From: RUG626 sp051866775
GTDB lineage: Bacteria; Bacillota; Clostridia; Oscillospirales; Oscillospiraceae
Direction: 5' to 3'
NCBI GenBank assembly: GCA_051866775.1
Contig: JBJDXR010000033.1
Coordinates: forward strand, 39,304 to 103,303
DNA length: 64,000 bases
This document shows, piece after piece, positions 44,027 through 52,523 of the stretch (position 1 is the first letter of the stretch; each line of letters starts with the position of its first letter). A model generated the notes under the pieces. The model saw nothing but the letters and a program-made list of their open reading frames with translations. It searched no databases and was not told the DNA's origin. The position numbers and the translations under genes were made by a program.

Positions 44027-44298
44027 CTCGGTATCATTGCATTTTTCAGCTATCCTTAATTAAAAAGTATATCACAGCACACGAGGGAGGTCTACTATAA
44101 AATTCACGAATAATTGAACAAAATAAAAATTTTGTTCAATTTAGGGGGGCTGTAATACTAGCAAAATGTGTCCTGAGCAATGATTCAAATATTAAGGTTT
44201 ATTTAAAATTGCAGATCTCGACTTTAATCTTGCGGTGTAACGGTATATAATCACATCTGCTATGAATTCTGAACATTCTTATTAAGGCTTGTTCCGTT
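44027..44298. other. AT-rich spacer with a 13-base inverted repeat
   Basis: No gene is seen. AATTGAACAAAAT (44112-44124) and ATTTTGTTCAATT (44129-44141) form a perfect AT-rich inverted repeat with a 4-base gap, followed by an isolated AGGGGGG. A TATAAT at 44246-44251 lies upstream of the pseudogene. The region looks like decayed DNA. Confidence 0.5.
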
Positions 44299-44621
44299 AT
44301 GAGCATAATTGAAATCGTTCTGTATTCTTATAAATTTATTTACATTTTGGACAACTTATCCACAGTATTAACGCTCAAGATTATCCAAGCAAGCTTGTTT
44401 CTATTTTTGTTGTTGCCGATAATTGTACCGATGATACCGCAGTGATTGCACGTTCACTCGGTGCTGTGTGTTATGAGCGTTTCGACGCCAGCAATCTGTT
44501 CATCGCCGAACGCAAAAAGAAACCCCTTATTCCATGGTATAAAATCATTCTTTATTGCCTGACGTGGCCTTCTTTCGATCTTATTGGTTGCATATCAAGA
44601 TGTACATATCGAGGATATTAA
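44299..44621 (+). pseudogene. Glycosyltransferase family 2 remnant with internal deletions
   Basis: The ATG at 44299 (AAGG about ten bases upstream) begins IVLYSYKFIYIL, like the N-terminal helix of the intact transferase at 60.6-61.8 kb (LCYSYQLIYLF). Past a frame change near 44345, the frame ending at 44621 reads GQLIHSINAQDYPSKL, FVVADNCTDDTAVIARSLGA and YERFD, matching NLIDSI..QDYPSEL..FVVADNCTDNTA of that gene. It then jumps to a C-terminal-like stretch (IPWYKIILYCLTWPSFDLIG) and a stop. About 30 residues near the start and some 200-250 in the middle are gone, including DXD and QxxRW. A terminator still follows. Confidence 0.75.
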
Positions 44622-44641
44622 GAACTCCTCACAAAACAAAG

Positions 44642-44690
44642 CAGCTCATAAGAATGCGTAGGCTTCCCATCTTATGAGCTGTTTCTTTTT
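44642..44690. terminator. Bidirectional terminator between the GT2 remnant and radA
   Basis: CAGCTCATAAGA (44642-44653) pairs with TCTTATGAGCTG (44670-44681) around a 16-base loop, followed by TTTCTTTTT on the plus side and a weaker T-rich tract on the minus side. Confidence 0.82.
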
Positions 44691-44698
44691 GAGTTACT

Positions 44699-46063
44699 TC
44701 AATTTGCCAATAGCAAGTCCATAGCCTCACGGATGTTTTTTACCTCAAACACCTTAAGCCCAGCCGGTATAGCCAGATTGCCTCTGCGCTGTTTGGGGAT
44801 AATACATTTGTTAAATCCGTGCCGGGCAATCTCTGAAAGCCTCTGGTCTATCTGCGAAACAGTGCGCAACTCTCCGGTAAGACCGACCTCTCCCAATGCC
44901 ACAAGGTCGTCCGATATGGGTATGTCTTTAAAGCTGGAAGCTATTGCAAGAACTGCTGCCAGATCGGCAGCCGGCTCATTGATATAAAGCCCGCCAATGA
45001 CGTTTATATATGCATCGCATCCACCGATACGCAGCCTGCCGCGCTTTTCAAGAACAGCCAGAAGCAGCATTGCTCTATTATAATCCACGCCGTTTGAGGT
45101 CCTTCTGGGCACGTTAAAGCTAGTGGGCGTAAGAAGTGCCTGAATCTCCGCAAGTACAGGTCTGGAGCCTTCCATAATGCACGAAACGCAAGTGCCTGGG
45201 GTGTTCTCAGGACGCCCGGAAAGAAGCATCTCTGATGGATTTGGCACCTCCGAAAGCCCGTTTTCCAGCATTTCAAATACACCTATTTCGTTGGTAGAGC
45301 CGAACCTGTTCTTGGCTGCCCGCAGGACGCGGTAGCTTGCGGACTGCTCGCCCTCAAAATACAAGACACAGTCCACCATGTGTTCAAGGACCTTAGGACC
45401 TGCAATTGCTCCTTCTTTGTTTACATGGCCTATCACAAAAACTGTTACTCCAAAGCTCTTTGCTATCTGCATAAGCGATAAAGTACAGTCCTTGACCTGT
45501 CCCACACTTCCTGGCGCACTCGTAAGCTCCGGAGAATACAGCGTTTGAATTGAATCCGCTATCAGTATATCCGGCTTTACCGCCTCAACAGCATCGAGAA
45601 TATCCCCCATATTCGTCTCTGAGAGTACAAGCAGGTTGTCTGAATCTACTGCAAGACGCTGTGCTCTCATTTTTAACTGCCGTTCAGACTCCTCACCTGT
45701 GACATATAATATCTTGAAATTGGCTCCTATGTATTGACATATTTGCAAAAGCAAGGTGGATTTTCCTATTCCCGGTGCGCCGCCAACAAGCACAAGAGAC
45801 CCTTTAACTGCTCCGCCCCCAAGGACTCTGTCAAGCTCCCCCAGCCCCGTACTGAAGCGTATCTCCTCTGTTGCATCAAGCTCCTTTAAAGTCACTGGGC
45901 TTTTTCTCAGATTTATTCCGGCGCCCTGTGTCACCTTTTTTTCGGTTTTCTGAACTGTCTGTTCTACGAGCGTATTCCAGCTTCCGCAGGCGGGGCACTG
46001 CCCCATCCATTTTGGATACTCATTTCCACACTCAGCGCAATAAAAAACTGTCTTGGCTTTCAT
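44699..46063 (-). CDS. radA: DNA repair protein RadA (Sms)
   Basis: 454 residues. An N-terminal zinc finger (YCAECGNEYPKWMGQCPACG) precedes a RecA-like ATPase with GGAPGIGKSTLLLQ and the RadA-specific KNRFGSTNEIGVFEM, then a C-terminal Lon-protease-like domain. RadA drives branch migration during recombination. It starts directly after cwlD on the minus strand (46063/46064), so they share a transcript. Confidence 0.96.
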   Translation of the reverse strand: MKAKTVFYCAECGNEYPKWMGQCPACGSWNTLVEQTVQKTEKKVTQGAGINLRKSPVTLKELDATEEIRFSTGLGELDRVLGGGAVKGSLVLVGGAPGIGKSTLLLQICQYIGANFKILYVTGEESERQLKMRAQRLAVDSDNLLVLSETNMGDILDAVEAVKPDILIADSIQTLYSPELTSAPGSVGQVKDCTLSLMQIAKSFGVTVFVIGHVNKEGAIAGPKVLEHMVDCVLYFEGEQSASYRVLRAAKNRFGSTNEIGVFEMLENGLSEVPNPSEMLLSGRPENTPGTCVSCIMEGSRPVLAEIQALLTPTSFNVPRRTSNGVDYNRAMLLLAVLEKRGRLRIGGCDAYINVIGGLYINEPAADLAAVLAIASSFKDIPISDDLVALGEVGLTGELRTVSQIDQRLSEIARHGFNKCIIPKQRRGNLAIPAGLKVFEVKNIREAMDLLLAN

Positions 46064-46804
46064 CTATGCCTCCGTATAAACCTCCGCCAGATTCTCCGAA
46101 TATCCGGCAAAACCGCCTGCAATAAGCACGGCAAGCTTTATCTGATAATCTTTTTCCTCCAGCAAGTAAGCTTCCTTAGTATTTGAAATAAAACCACATT
46201 CAATAAGTACAGCAGGGCAATCTACAGCATTCATAAGGTAAATGCTGTCCGGTATCTGCGCTGCGGAGCTTCTGTTTCCTGAATCAGTGTTATTTAAAAA
46301 AAGCGCTTGTAAATATTCGGCAAATCCCGAGCTTCCTTCGGTAGGCGAGAAAAACACTTGACATCCGCGGGGTCCGGCGGTTGTGTATTTATTTTGATGT
46401 ATACTTATTAAAACAGCGTTTTCGGTAGAATTAATAAGCGCTACCCTGTTTTTCTGATCGGCTACCTTCCTCGCTCTTGTGGTCACTGCATCTTCGGGAT
46501 AATCTATCTCGTCTGATTCCCGTGTCATAACAGGAGCCACCCCATAAAAGGCAGCCAACTGTTCCACTTTCAGCGCTATCGATAAGTTTATAACGCTTTC
46601 AGGCGTACCTGTTATTGACACCGCACCGCCATCTTCGCCGCCATGGCCAGCATCAATTACGAGGTTTATCCCTCCACGCGCGTTGTAAGACATTACCTGC
46701 TCAGTTTTCTGTGCACCGACACCAGCATAAGCAAGCGCTGCATAAAATAATGCGAAAACCATAATCCCCGCTGCAATTGTTCTGAGTAAAAAAGCACGTT
46801 TCAT
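46064..46804 (-). CDS. cwlD: N-acetylmuramoyl-L-alanine amidase, CwlD-like
   Basis: 246 residues from the ATG at 46804, about nine bases after AGGGGAG. A signal anchor (MKRAFLLRTIAAGIMVFALF) is followed by an Amidase_3 domain with the zinc ligands in IDAGHGGEDGGA (His), the Glu in PESVINLSIALK, ISIHQNKY (His) and the catalytic Glu in LIECGFISN. CwlD removes stem peptides so that muramic-delta-lactam forms in spore cortex. The size and single domain match CwlD better than vegetative amidases. Confidence 0.85.
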   Translation of the reverse strand: MKRAFLLRTIAAGIMVFALFYAALAYAGVGAQKTEQVMSYNARGGINLVIDAGHGGEDGGAVSITGTPESVINLSIALKVEQLAAFYGVAPVMTRESDEIDYPEDAVTTRARKVADQKNRVALINSTENAVLISIHQNKYTTAGPRGCQVFFSPTEGSSGFAEYLQALFLNNTDSGNRSSAAQIPDSIYLMNAVDCPAVLIECGFISNTKEAYLLEEKDYQIKLAVLIAGGFAGYSENLAEVYTEA

Positions 46805-46962
46805 TAATTTTCCACTCCCCTTTATTTTCAATGATATGAGAGCGGCAAATATTATATACCGTACAGACGTAGTTGCTGTTATCTGTCATTATAGCATAAA
46901 AAGAAGTTTAATAAAACAATGCCGACAGCTTTAACACAATAATTTTTGATGATAAAAATTAC

Positions 46963-46992
46963 AGGCGCACCGAAACTCCGATGCGCCTTTTT
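46963..46992 (-). terminator. Terminator after the cotJ genes
   Basis: AGGCGCA and TGCGCCT pair around a 12-base loop. On the minus strand a T-rich stretch (TGTAATTTTTATC) follows, consistent with ending cotJC; a T-run also exists on the plus side. Confidence 0.65.
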
Positions 46993-47020
46993 ATTACTTA
47001 TCAAATTATTACTTATCAAA
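46991..47020. repeat. 15-base tandem duplication at the cotJC stop codon
   Basis: TTATTACTTATCAAA occurs twice in direct succession (46991-47005, 47006-47020). The second copy encodes the last residues and stop of CotJC; the first is a downstream duplicate with the same Phe-Asp-Lys-stop codons. Confidence 0.85.
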
Positions 47021-47605
47021 CGATGGGTTAGTCATATATACATTCTTCTGATCCAGCTTTTCAAGTGTCTTGTGAAGTGCCTCACCAAAGCGTTGGAAAT
47101 GTACTATCTCCCGCTCTCTGAGGAACTTGATCACGTTGTTTACATCCGGATCATCAGAAAGACGGAGTATATTATCATATGTCGTGCGGGCCTTTTGCTC
47201 AGCCGCCATATCCTCGGTAAGATCCGTGATCACATCACCCTTAACGGCAATTGTAGCGGCCGTCCAAGGGGTGCCGGAAGCAAATTGTGGGTAAATACCG
47301 GCTGTGTGATCCACAAAATAGGTGTCAAACCCAGCCTTTTTGATCTCATCCATCGTCATATCCCGCGTCAACTGATGTACGATCGATGCCACCATCTCAA
47401 AGTGGCCGAGTTCCTCAGTTCCTATGTCCGTCAGAAGCCCTTTAAGCTCGGGATAGGGCATGGAATAGCGCTGACTAAGATATCGAAGCGACGCGCCAAG
47501 CTCTCCATCCGGACCTCCATATTGACTTATTATGAACTTCGCAAGTGCGGGATTTGTAGCTGCGATCTTCACTGGGTACTGCAGACTTTTTGTATACGTA
47601 AACAT
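47009..47605 (-). CDS. cotJC: CotJC, manganese-catalase family spore coat protein
   Basis: 198 residues. A four-helix ferritin-like fold of the Mn-catalase family with metal-ligand Glu/His in TDIGTEELGHFEMVASIVHQL and AEQKARTTYDNIL. CotJC is an inner coat protein made in the mother cell. The ATG follows immediately after the TGA of the cotJA-cotJB fusion, so the two are translated together, as in Bacillus cotJABC. Confidence 0.93.
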   Translation of the reverse strand: MFTYTKSLQYPVKIAATNPALAKFIISQYGGPDGELGASLRYLSQRYSMPYPELKGLLTDIGTEELGHFEMVASIVHQLTRDMTMDEIKKAGFDTYFVDHTAGIYPQFASGTPWTAATIAVKGDVITDLTEDMAAEQKARTTYDNILRLSDDPDVNNVIKFLREREIVHFQRFGEALHKTLEKLDQKNVYMTNPSFDK

Positions 47606-48076
47606 TCAGTTTCTGCCCGTCCTTTCTGCAAATTCCCACGGCCACGGGTCATCGAGCCAATTAAAGCTATCGCTGTATTCCAGGTCGCCTACAGTGAGAG
47701 GCCCATACATTTTGGCATACCGGGCTCTCCCCTCTTTCTCCAGCGCAAGTGTCTCTTTGAGCGCCTTAAAGGCTTCTTTATCATCTTTGTGGGTATCAAG
47801 ATAAAGATGCAGCTCATGGGCCATAAAGCGGAGAGCCATCAGCTCTCCTAGCGGGGTGCCGGCATATGGATTTGATTTATTCACCATGTTTTTAAAAGGC
47901 AGGTCAAGGCCGGGGAACAGCGTACCCCGGGTCAGCGCCTCGCTGCTGCCGTAAACAGGCGGGTTTTCCTGCTGCATTGGCACCCATGAAGTGGCAAGCG
48001 GCGCACACTCCGGGAGTTTGCCGCATTTATAGCTGCACTCGTCGTTCGGCTTCATTTCAGGTTTCGTAATTTCCAA
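47606..48076 (-). CDS. cotJB: CotJA-CotJB fused spore coat protein
   Basis: 156 residues from a TTG at 48076, six bases after GGGAGGG. An extra N-terminal piece with three Cys (DECSYKCGKLPEC) precedes a CotJA segment (VYGSSEALTRGTLFPGLDLP, about residues 40-65) and then a complete CotJB segment (LGELMALRFMAHELHLYLDT to SFNWLDDPWPWEF, about 75-150). In Bacillus these are two separate proteins of about 80-90 residues each. On the minus strand a CATAGAAT about 60 bases upstream resembles a sigma-E -10 box, but its -35 is two bases too close. Confidence 0.82.
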   Translation of the reverse strand: MEITKPEMKPNDECSYKCGKLPECAPLATSWVPMQQENPPVYGSSEALTRGTLFPGLDLPFKNMVNKSNPYAGTPLGELMALRFMAHELHLYLDTHKDDKEAFKALKETLALEKEGRARYAKMYGPLTVGDLEYSDSFNWLDDPWPWEFAERTGRN

Positions 48077-48213
48077 GAGTTTCCCTCCCGTCACATTGAA
48101 GGCACATATCCTGTACCTGACAATATTCTATGTTCATAGGCTGGAATATGTTAATGCTGCGATTGACCCACTTGAAATGTAATGTTACACTATAAAAAAC
48201 GGAGGCTTCATAA

Positions 48214-48684
48214 ATGATTACAATTACACACGAAAACGCTTCAAGTCTTGACTCCATAAACAAGCTGCTGCAAATGACCGTACGGCCAAAATGCAGTCCG
48301 GTATTTGAAAAAAGTACTCTTTTAAAACTGCTTTTTTCCGACCCGGCATATAAAGTAATCCTTGGTCGGGACAATGGCTCACCCTTTGCGCTTTGTATCT
48401 ATCACTATAGGAGCGACTTTATTAAGATGCTCAGAGGTCTGACTGTTGATGTGCTTTTTGTTGACGAACAATACCTAAGCACCGGAACAGTCGGCGGTAT
48501 ACTAAAGCTGCTTGCGCAAAAGGCCGTCCGCGAAGGGCTGGATTTTTTGGAGATTCTCTGCCGACAGGAGGACGAGGACATCTATCCCCTGCAGGCTTTT
48601 TCCCGCGAGGGTACCGTCTGTTATCGGCTGGAAGAACATCTGCATGAATATGCCGTTTCCGGCTGCTCATATAAAACAAAATAA
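48214..48684 (+). CDS. Putative GNAT-fold acetyltransferase (degenerate)
   Basis: 156 residues. AGAAAAACGGAGG precedes the ATG. The pattern VDVLFVDEQYLSTGTVGGIL followed by KLLAQKAVREGLDFLEILC fits the GNAT acetyl-CoA strand-loop-helix, but the usual R/QxxGxG/A loop is altered to LSTGTVG, so binding is uncertain. It is transcribed away from the cotJ genes and ends in a strong terminator. Substrate unknown. Confidence 0.5.
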   Translation: MITITHENASSLDSINKLLQMTVRPKCSPVFEKSTLLKLLFSDPAYKVILGRDNGSPFALCIYHYRSDFIKMLRGLTVDVLFVDEQYLSTGTVGGILKLLAQKAVREGLDFLEILCRQEDEDIYPLQAFSREGTVCYRLEEHLHEYAVSGCSYKTK

Positions 48685-48725
48685 AAGAGAAAGGGCCATC
48701 TTTATAAATGGTCCTTTCTCTTTTT
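48683..48725 (+). terminator. Rho-independent terminator after the GNAT-like gene
   Basis: AAAAGAGAAAGGGCCAT pairs with ATGGTCCTTTCTCTTTT (one G-U pair), followed by TTTTT. Confidence 0.9.
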
Positions 48726-48776
48726 CATTGTAGTCTAATTTCCAGCGCTCTTTCAAGCTGTCCATAGGGTTCTTTC

Positions 48777-49976
48777 TTATTCAACAGGCTCAGAATTCAA
48801 AAACTTTTCAAGCCTATCAAGGCCTTTTTTGATATTTTCCATGCTTGTGGCGTAGGACCAGCGAACATATTTATCCGCACCAAAGGCAATACCGGGGACC
48901 GTAGCAACAAGGCCGTGCTTTAAAAGTGCCTGCGAAAAGTCAGAACTTGACTCGATCTTCTCACCGCATATTGTCGTACCGAATGTCTTGCTGACGTTCA
49001 TAAAGATGTAAAATGCACCGTCCGGCTCAAGGCAGCTTACCTTATCCATAGCTTTTACTCTCTCAACAAAGTATTTACGGCGCTTATTAAACTCATTTTT
49101 CATGTCGTTTGCATATTTCTGATCACCCGAATACGCCTCTAAAGCCGCATACTGCGCAACATTTGAGGCATTTCCAGTGGAGTGTCCGAGGTAAGTCGCC
49201 ATAGTGGAGATGATCTGCTCATTTGCAGCGGCAAAGCCTATTCTCCAGCCGGTCATGGCATATGTCTTTGATACGCCGTTAATAATTATTGTACGTTCCT
49301 TCATCTCATCACTAAGCGCCGCAGCACTCACATATTCCCGCTCATAAACAAGCGTAGCGTAGATTTCGTCATCGATAAGATAAAGGTCGTTTTTAACAAT
49401 CACATCACTCAGAGCGCGAAGCTCATCCTCGGTATAAAGCATACCCGTAGGATTTGAGGGATTTGCCATTATGACACACTTTGTCTTCTCCGTGACTGCA
49501 GCCTGAAGCTGCTCGGGAGTGACCTTGAAGCTGTTTTCCTCAGTAGTCTCAAGTATGACCGGTACCCCTCCGCACATCTTAATAGCTTCCTCGTATGTGA
49601 CCCAATAGGGCGCAGGCAGGATAACCTCATCGCCGGGATTGAGCAAAACCTGAAGTGCAACGAAAATTACATGCTTAGCACCACTTGATACACAAATATT
49701 TTTTGCGGAATATTTAAGTCCAAAGGTCTTATCCAGATACCCGCATATCGCCTCTCGAAGCGGCAGTATTCCTGACGCCGCGGTGTAATACGACTTATTT
49801 TCATCTATTGCTTCAATTCCGGCCCTCTTAATGTTTTCCGGAGTTGTAAAATCAGGCTCACCCGCACCAAAGCCTACAACGTCCACACCATTGGACTTGA
49901 GCTCTTGGGAGAGCGCGCTTATTGCAAGAGTCGCCGAAGGCTTTATGCCGGAAGCAATTTTTGAGATGCTTTTCAT
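48777..49976 (-). CDS. aspB: Class I aminotransferase, aspartate aminotransferase-like
   Basis: 399 residues from the ATG at 49976 (GGGGGA about ten bases upstream). Fold type I PLP enzyme with ANPSNPTGMLYT, DDEIYATLVY and the PLP lysine in INGVSKTYAMTGWRIGFA. GAGEPDFTTPENI is the family N-terminal motif. It likely moves amino groups between aspartate and 2-oxoglutarate, but related enzymes act on other amino acids. Confidence 0.88.
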   Translation of the reverse strand: MKSISKIASGIKPSATLAISALSQELKSNGVDVVGFGAGEPDFTTPENIKRAGIEAIDENKSYYTAASGILPLREAICGYLDKTFGLKYSAKNICVSSGAKHVIFVALQVLLNPGDEVILPAPYWVTYEEAIKMCGGVPVILETTEENSFKVTPEQLQAAVTEKTKCVIMANPSNPTGMLYTEDELRALSDVIVKNDLYLIDDEIYATLVYEREYVSAAALSDEMKERTIIINGVSKTYAMTGWRIGFAAANEQIISTMATYLGHSTGNASNVAQYAALEAYSGDQKYANDMKNEFNKRRKYFVERVKAMDKVSCLEPDGAFYIFMNVSKTFGTTICGEKIESSSDFSQALLKHGLVATVPGIAFGADKYVRWSYATSMENIKKGLDRLEKFLNSEPVE

Positions 49977-50116
49977 TACTGGTATTCCCCCACACGATTT
50001 TTTACAACGATTATATGTCTTATCCTGCATTTTTTCAAGGTTATTAGTGTATTTTCAGATACTTATGAATTATCTTGTTTTAATAACTTTCATATTTTGT
50101 GCATTTCGACAGTAAT

Positions 50117-50143
50117 AATGAGCAGGCCTAAGCCTGCTCATTT
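50117..50143 (-). terminator. Terminator hairpin downstream of spoIVA
   Basis: AATGAGCAGGC and GCCTGCTCATT pair around CTAA, ten bases past the spoIVA stop on the minus strand. The T-run after it is weak. Confidence 0.65.
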
Positions 50144-50152
50144 CTATCAAGA

Positions 50153-51631
50153 CTATAAAATTATGCAGATAAGCCCTCCGGCTCCTTCATTTATTATCCT
50201 TTGCAGTGTATCGCGCAGCTTCGTCTGTGCCTCAGGAGGCATCTTTTTTATTTTTGTCTGCAGCCCCTCAGCCGCAATATCATGGAGTGATTTTCCAAAA
50301 ATATTTGACTCCCATATTTTGCTTGTATCTCCCTCAAATTCCTGCAGGAGGAAATTGATTACATCCTCAGACGAGCGCTCGCCTCCAACCGCCGGAGAAA
50401 CTTCTGTCTCAGTTCTCACACCTATCAGATGTATTGACGGCGCGCTCGCTTTAAGCCTAACGCTGTATTTACCGCCGTGCCGCACAATCTCCGGCTCCTT
50501 AAGTGTCAGTTCCTCCGGATCCGGCATAACTATCCCATAGCCTTTTTCCTTAACAGCCTTGAGGGCGTCGGATATCTTATCGTATTCTGATTTCATGTGT
50601 GAAAGCTCCGTGAGCAGCGACATCAGGTCTCCATCGCTTTTCACATCAAAGCCCGACATCTCTCCTATCGTGTTATAAAAAAGTCCCCTCGGAATCTTTA
50701 ACTCCAGAGATGCGCTTCCAGTACCCATATTAAGTTCTTTAATATCTGCGCCTGTTATCTCTTCGCACAAGCTGATATCTTCAACATATTTTTCGATATC
50801 CTTGACATAGCAGGCATGCTCCGCACCTTTTCTTACTGCTGAGCAGACTGATTCCTTTATTGCGTTGTTCACCGGCAGGGCATCAAACCACGACGGAAGG
50901 AACATGCTTATTTCATAGATTGGGAACTCCTGAAGGATGGCCTTCATAAGCTTTAGTATATCTTCCTCCTGAAGAGTCATGCAGTTTATAGGCACACAGT
51001 TAACACTGTATTTTTCTGCTATCTCACGGCTCAGGCTCTGTGTCTCAGCTGACTCAGGGTTTGAGGAGTTCAACAGCACAATAAACGGCTTACCCAGCAT
51101 CTGAAGCTCCCGTATTACTCTGCTCTCCGCATCTATATATGACTCACGGGGAATATCAGTCACTGTTCCGTCTGTTGTTATCACAATCCCAATGGTCGAA
51201 TGCTCTGTAATGACCTTCTTTGTTCCGGCCTCCGCCGCCTCTTTCATTGTGACCTCAGTATCAAACCACGGCGTCGTCACCTTGCGGGCTTCGCCGTTTT
51301 CCATGTCGCCTATCGCTCCGTCGACCATATAGCCAACACAATCAACAAGTCTGACGGAAAGATTCGTCTTGTCATCTACGGCAATATCCACCGCCTCCTC
51401 AGGAATAAACTTCGGCTCCGCCGTCATTATCGTTCTCCCAGAGCCGCTTTGAGGAAGTTCGTCCCTTGCTCTCTCCTTCATATAAACATTTTCAATTTTG
51501 GGAATTACCATTGTCTCCATGAAACGCTTAATAAAAGTGGATTTCCCTGTGCGGACCGGTCCCACCACTCCGATATATATGTCCCCGCCCGTACGCAGCG
51601 CTATGTCCTCATATATACTGCTGTTTTCCAC
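50153..51631 (-). CDS. spoIVA: Stage IV sporulation protein A
   Basis: 492 residues from a GTG with GGGGGCGG upstream. It is the cytoskeletal ATPase that coats the forespore. The P-loop GPVRTGKSTFIKRFM lies near residue 25, with DCVGYMVDGAIGDMENG, VTDIPRESYIDAESRVI and FIVLLNSSNPES in the TRAFAC-like domain, then the middle and C-terminal domains. The C-terminal end (INEGAGGLICIIL) is the conserved tip that binds SpoVM or the membrane. Its partner SipL is encoded at 25.1 kb. Confidence 0.97.
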   Translation of the reverse strand: MENSSIYEDIALRTGGDIYIGVVGPVRTGKSTFIKRFMETMVIPKIENVYMKERARDELPQSGSGRTIMTAEPKFIPEEAVDIAVDDKTNLSVRLVDCVGYMVDGAIGDMENGEARKVTTPWFDTEVTMKEAAEAGTKKVITEHSTIGIVITTDGTVTDIPRESYIDAESRVIRELQMLGKPFIVLLNSSNPESAETQSLSREIAEKYSVNCVPINCMTLQEEDILKLMKAILQEFPIYEISMFLPSWFDALPVNNAIKESVCSAVRKGAEHACYVKDIEKYVEDISLCEEITGADIKELNMGTGSASLELKIPRGLFYNTIGEMSGFDVKSDGDLMSLLTELSHMKSEYDKISDALKAVKEKGYGIVMPDPEELTLKEPEIVRHGGKYSVRLKASAPSIHLIGVRTETEVSPAVGGERSSEDVINFLLQEFEGDTSKIWESNIFGKSLHDIAAEGLQTKIKKMPPEAQTKLRDTLQRIINEGAGGLICIIL

Positions 51632-51661
51632 GTTGCCGCCCCCTAAGCTAAAATCTATTAA

Positions 51662-51691
51662 TATCTATGGGGATAAGCTGTTTTCTATGAC
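51662..51691 (-). promoter_or_regulatory. Candidate sigma-E promoter for spoIVA
   Basis: On the minus strand, GTCATAGA (51691-51684), a 14-base spacer and CATAGATA (51669-51662), about 30 bases before the GTG start. This is a good match to the mother-cell sigma-E pattern, and spoIVA is a sigma-E gene in other species. Confidence 0.6.
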
Positions 51692-51693
51692 AA

Positions 51694-51728
51694 TAAAAAG
51701 GTCACGCCTCAAAAAAGGCGTGACCTGA
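51694..51728 (-). terminator. Rho-independent terminator after coaX
   Basis: GGTCACGCC and GGCGTGACC pair around an A-rich loop; on the minus strand TTTTTATTG follows. It separates panT-coaX from spoIVA. Confidence 0.85.
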
Positions 51729-51739
51729 TAAAAATGTAA

Positions 51740-52510
51740 TTACTTTCTGTGATTTCTTTCATATATCGCGGCTAATCCATACAGAAGAAGGTCATCATTT
51801 ATTATTATTTTTCTTCTGCACAGCGGTATGACGCCGGAGGCGATGCCGCCTGTTGCCACAACAGTGGTCTCATACCCAAGCTCCGCCTCAATTCTGCCGA
51901 TCATTCCGTCGATCATGGAAGCAGCTCCAAAAATGTTGCCGCTCTTCATGCTGTCAATAGTGTTTGTACCGATACAGCGTGCCGGCGGCTCAAAGGAGAT
52001 ATTCGGCAGCTGCGATGTACCGGAGGACAGAGCCGCCATGCCGAGAGTAACTCCGGGTGCGATGGAGCCTCCAAGAAAGGCGCCGTTCTTATCCAGAACG
52101 GTGATTGTCGTAGCAGTGCCCATATCTATAATGATAAGCGGCGGCTCATAAAGCTTTATAGCACCCGCGGCAGCGGCCACAAGGTCCGCGCCAGCTTCGG
52201 CCGGATCATCAATAAGCAGGTTGACCCCCGTTTTCACGCCCTTTCCAACGATGAACGGTGAAATGCCGGTGATCATCTTGATTGCCTTGGCCACGTTATT
52301 CGTGAGCGGAGGAACCACTGAGGATATGATCGCCCCATCTATACGTGATGCGTCAATATCAAAGAACGAGAGCGTGTTTTTGATATCCATGGCATATTCA
52401 AAATCCGTTTTCAGCTTATTGGTCGTAATTCGCACCATTTGAACGATCTCATAGCCGTCCATACAGCCAAGAACGATGTGGGTATTACCGATATCAACCG
52501 CAAGTATCAT
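51740..52510 (-). CDS. coaX: Type III pantothenate kinase
   Basis: 256 residues. It phosphorylates pantothenate, the first step of coenzyme A synthesis. The ASKHA fold is seen in MILAVDIGNTHIVLGC, GADLVAAAAGA (pantothenate site) and IIDMGTATTITVLD. It lies 13 bases after a PanT-like transporter subunit gene, linking uptake and activation of the vitamin. Confidence 0.96.
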   Translation of the reverse strand: MILAVDIGNTHIVLGCMDGYEIVQMVRITTNKLKTDFEYAMDIKNTLSFFDIDASRIDGAIISSVVPPLTNNVAKAIKMITGISPFIVGKGVKTGVNLLIDDPAEAGADLVAAAAGAIKLYEPPLIIIDMGTATTITVLDKNGAFLGGSIAPGVTLGMAALSSGTSQLPNISFEPPARCIGTNTIDSMKSGNIFGAASMIDGMIGRIEAELGYETTVVATGGIASGVIPLCRRKIIINDDLLLYGLAAIYERNHRK

Positions 52511-52523
52511 ATGAAAACCGTCC

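Noticed and set aside
42995..44621. Xer recombinase plus decayed gene as an integron or integrative element
   Set aside because: No attachment repeats, integron cassette sites, excisionase or transfer genes are seen, and the flanks are core genes.
46946..47851. A 301-residue plus-strand frame opposite the cotJ genes
   Set aside because: It is antisense to two recognised coat genes and has no domain or ribosome site.
51200..51646. A 148-residue plus-strand frame opposite spoIVA
   Set aside because: It is antisense to spoIVA with no ribosome site and no recognised features.
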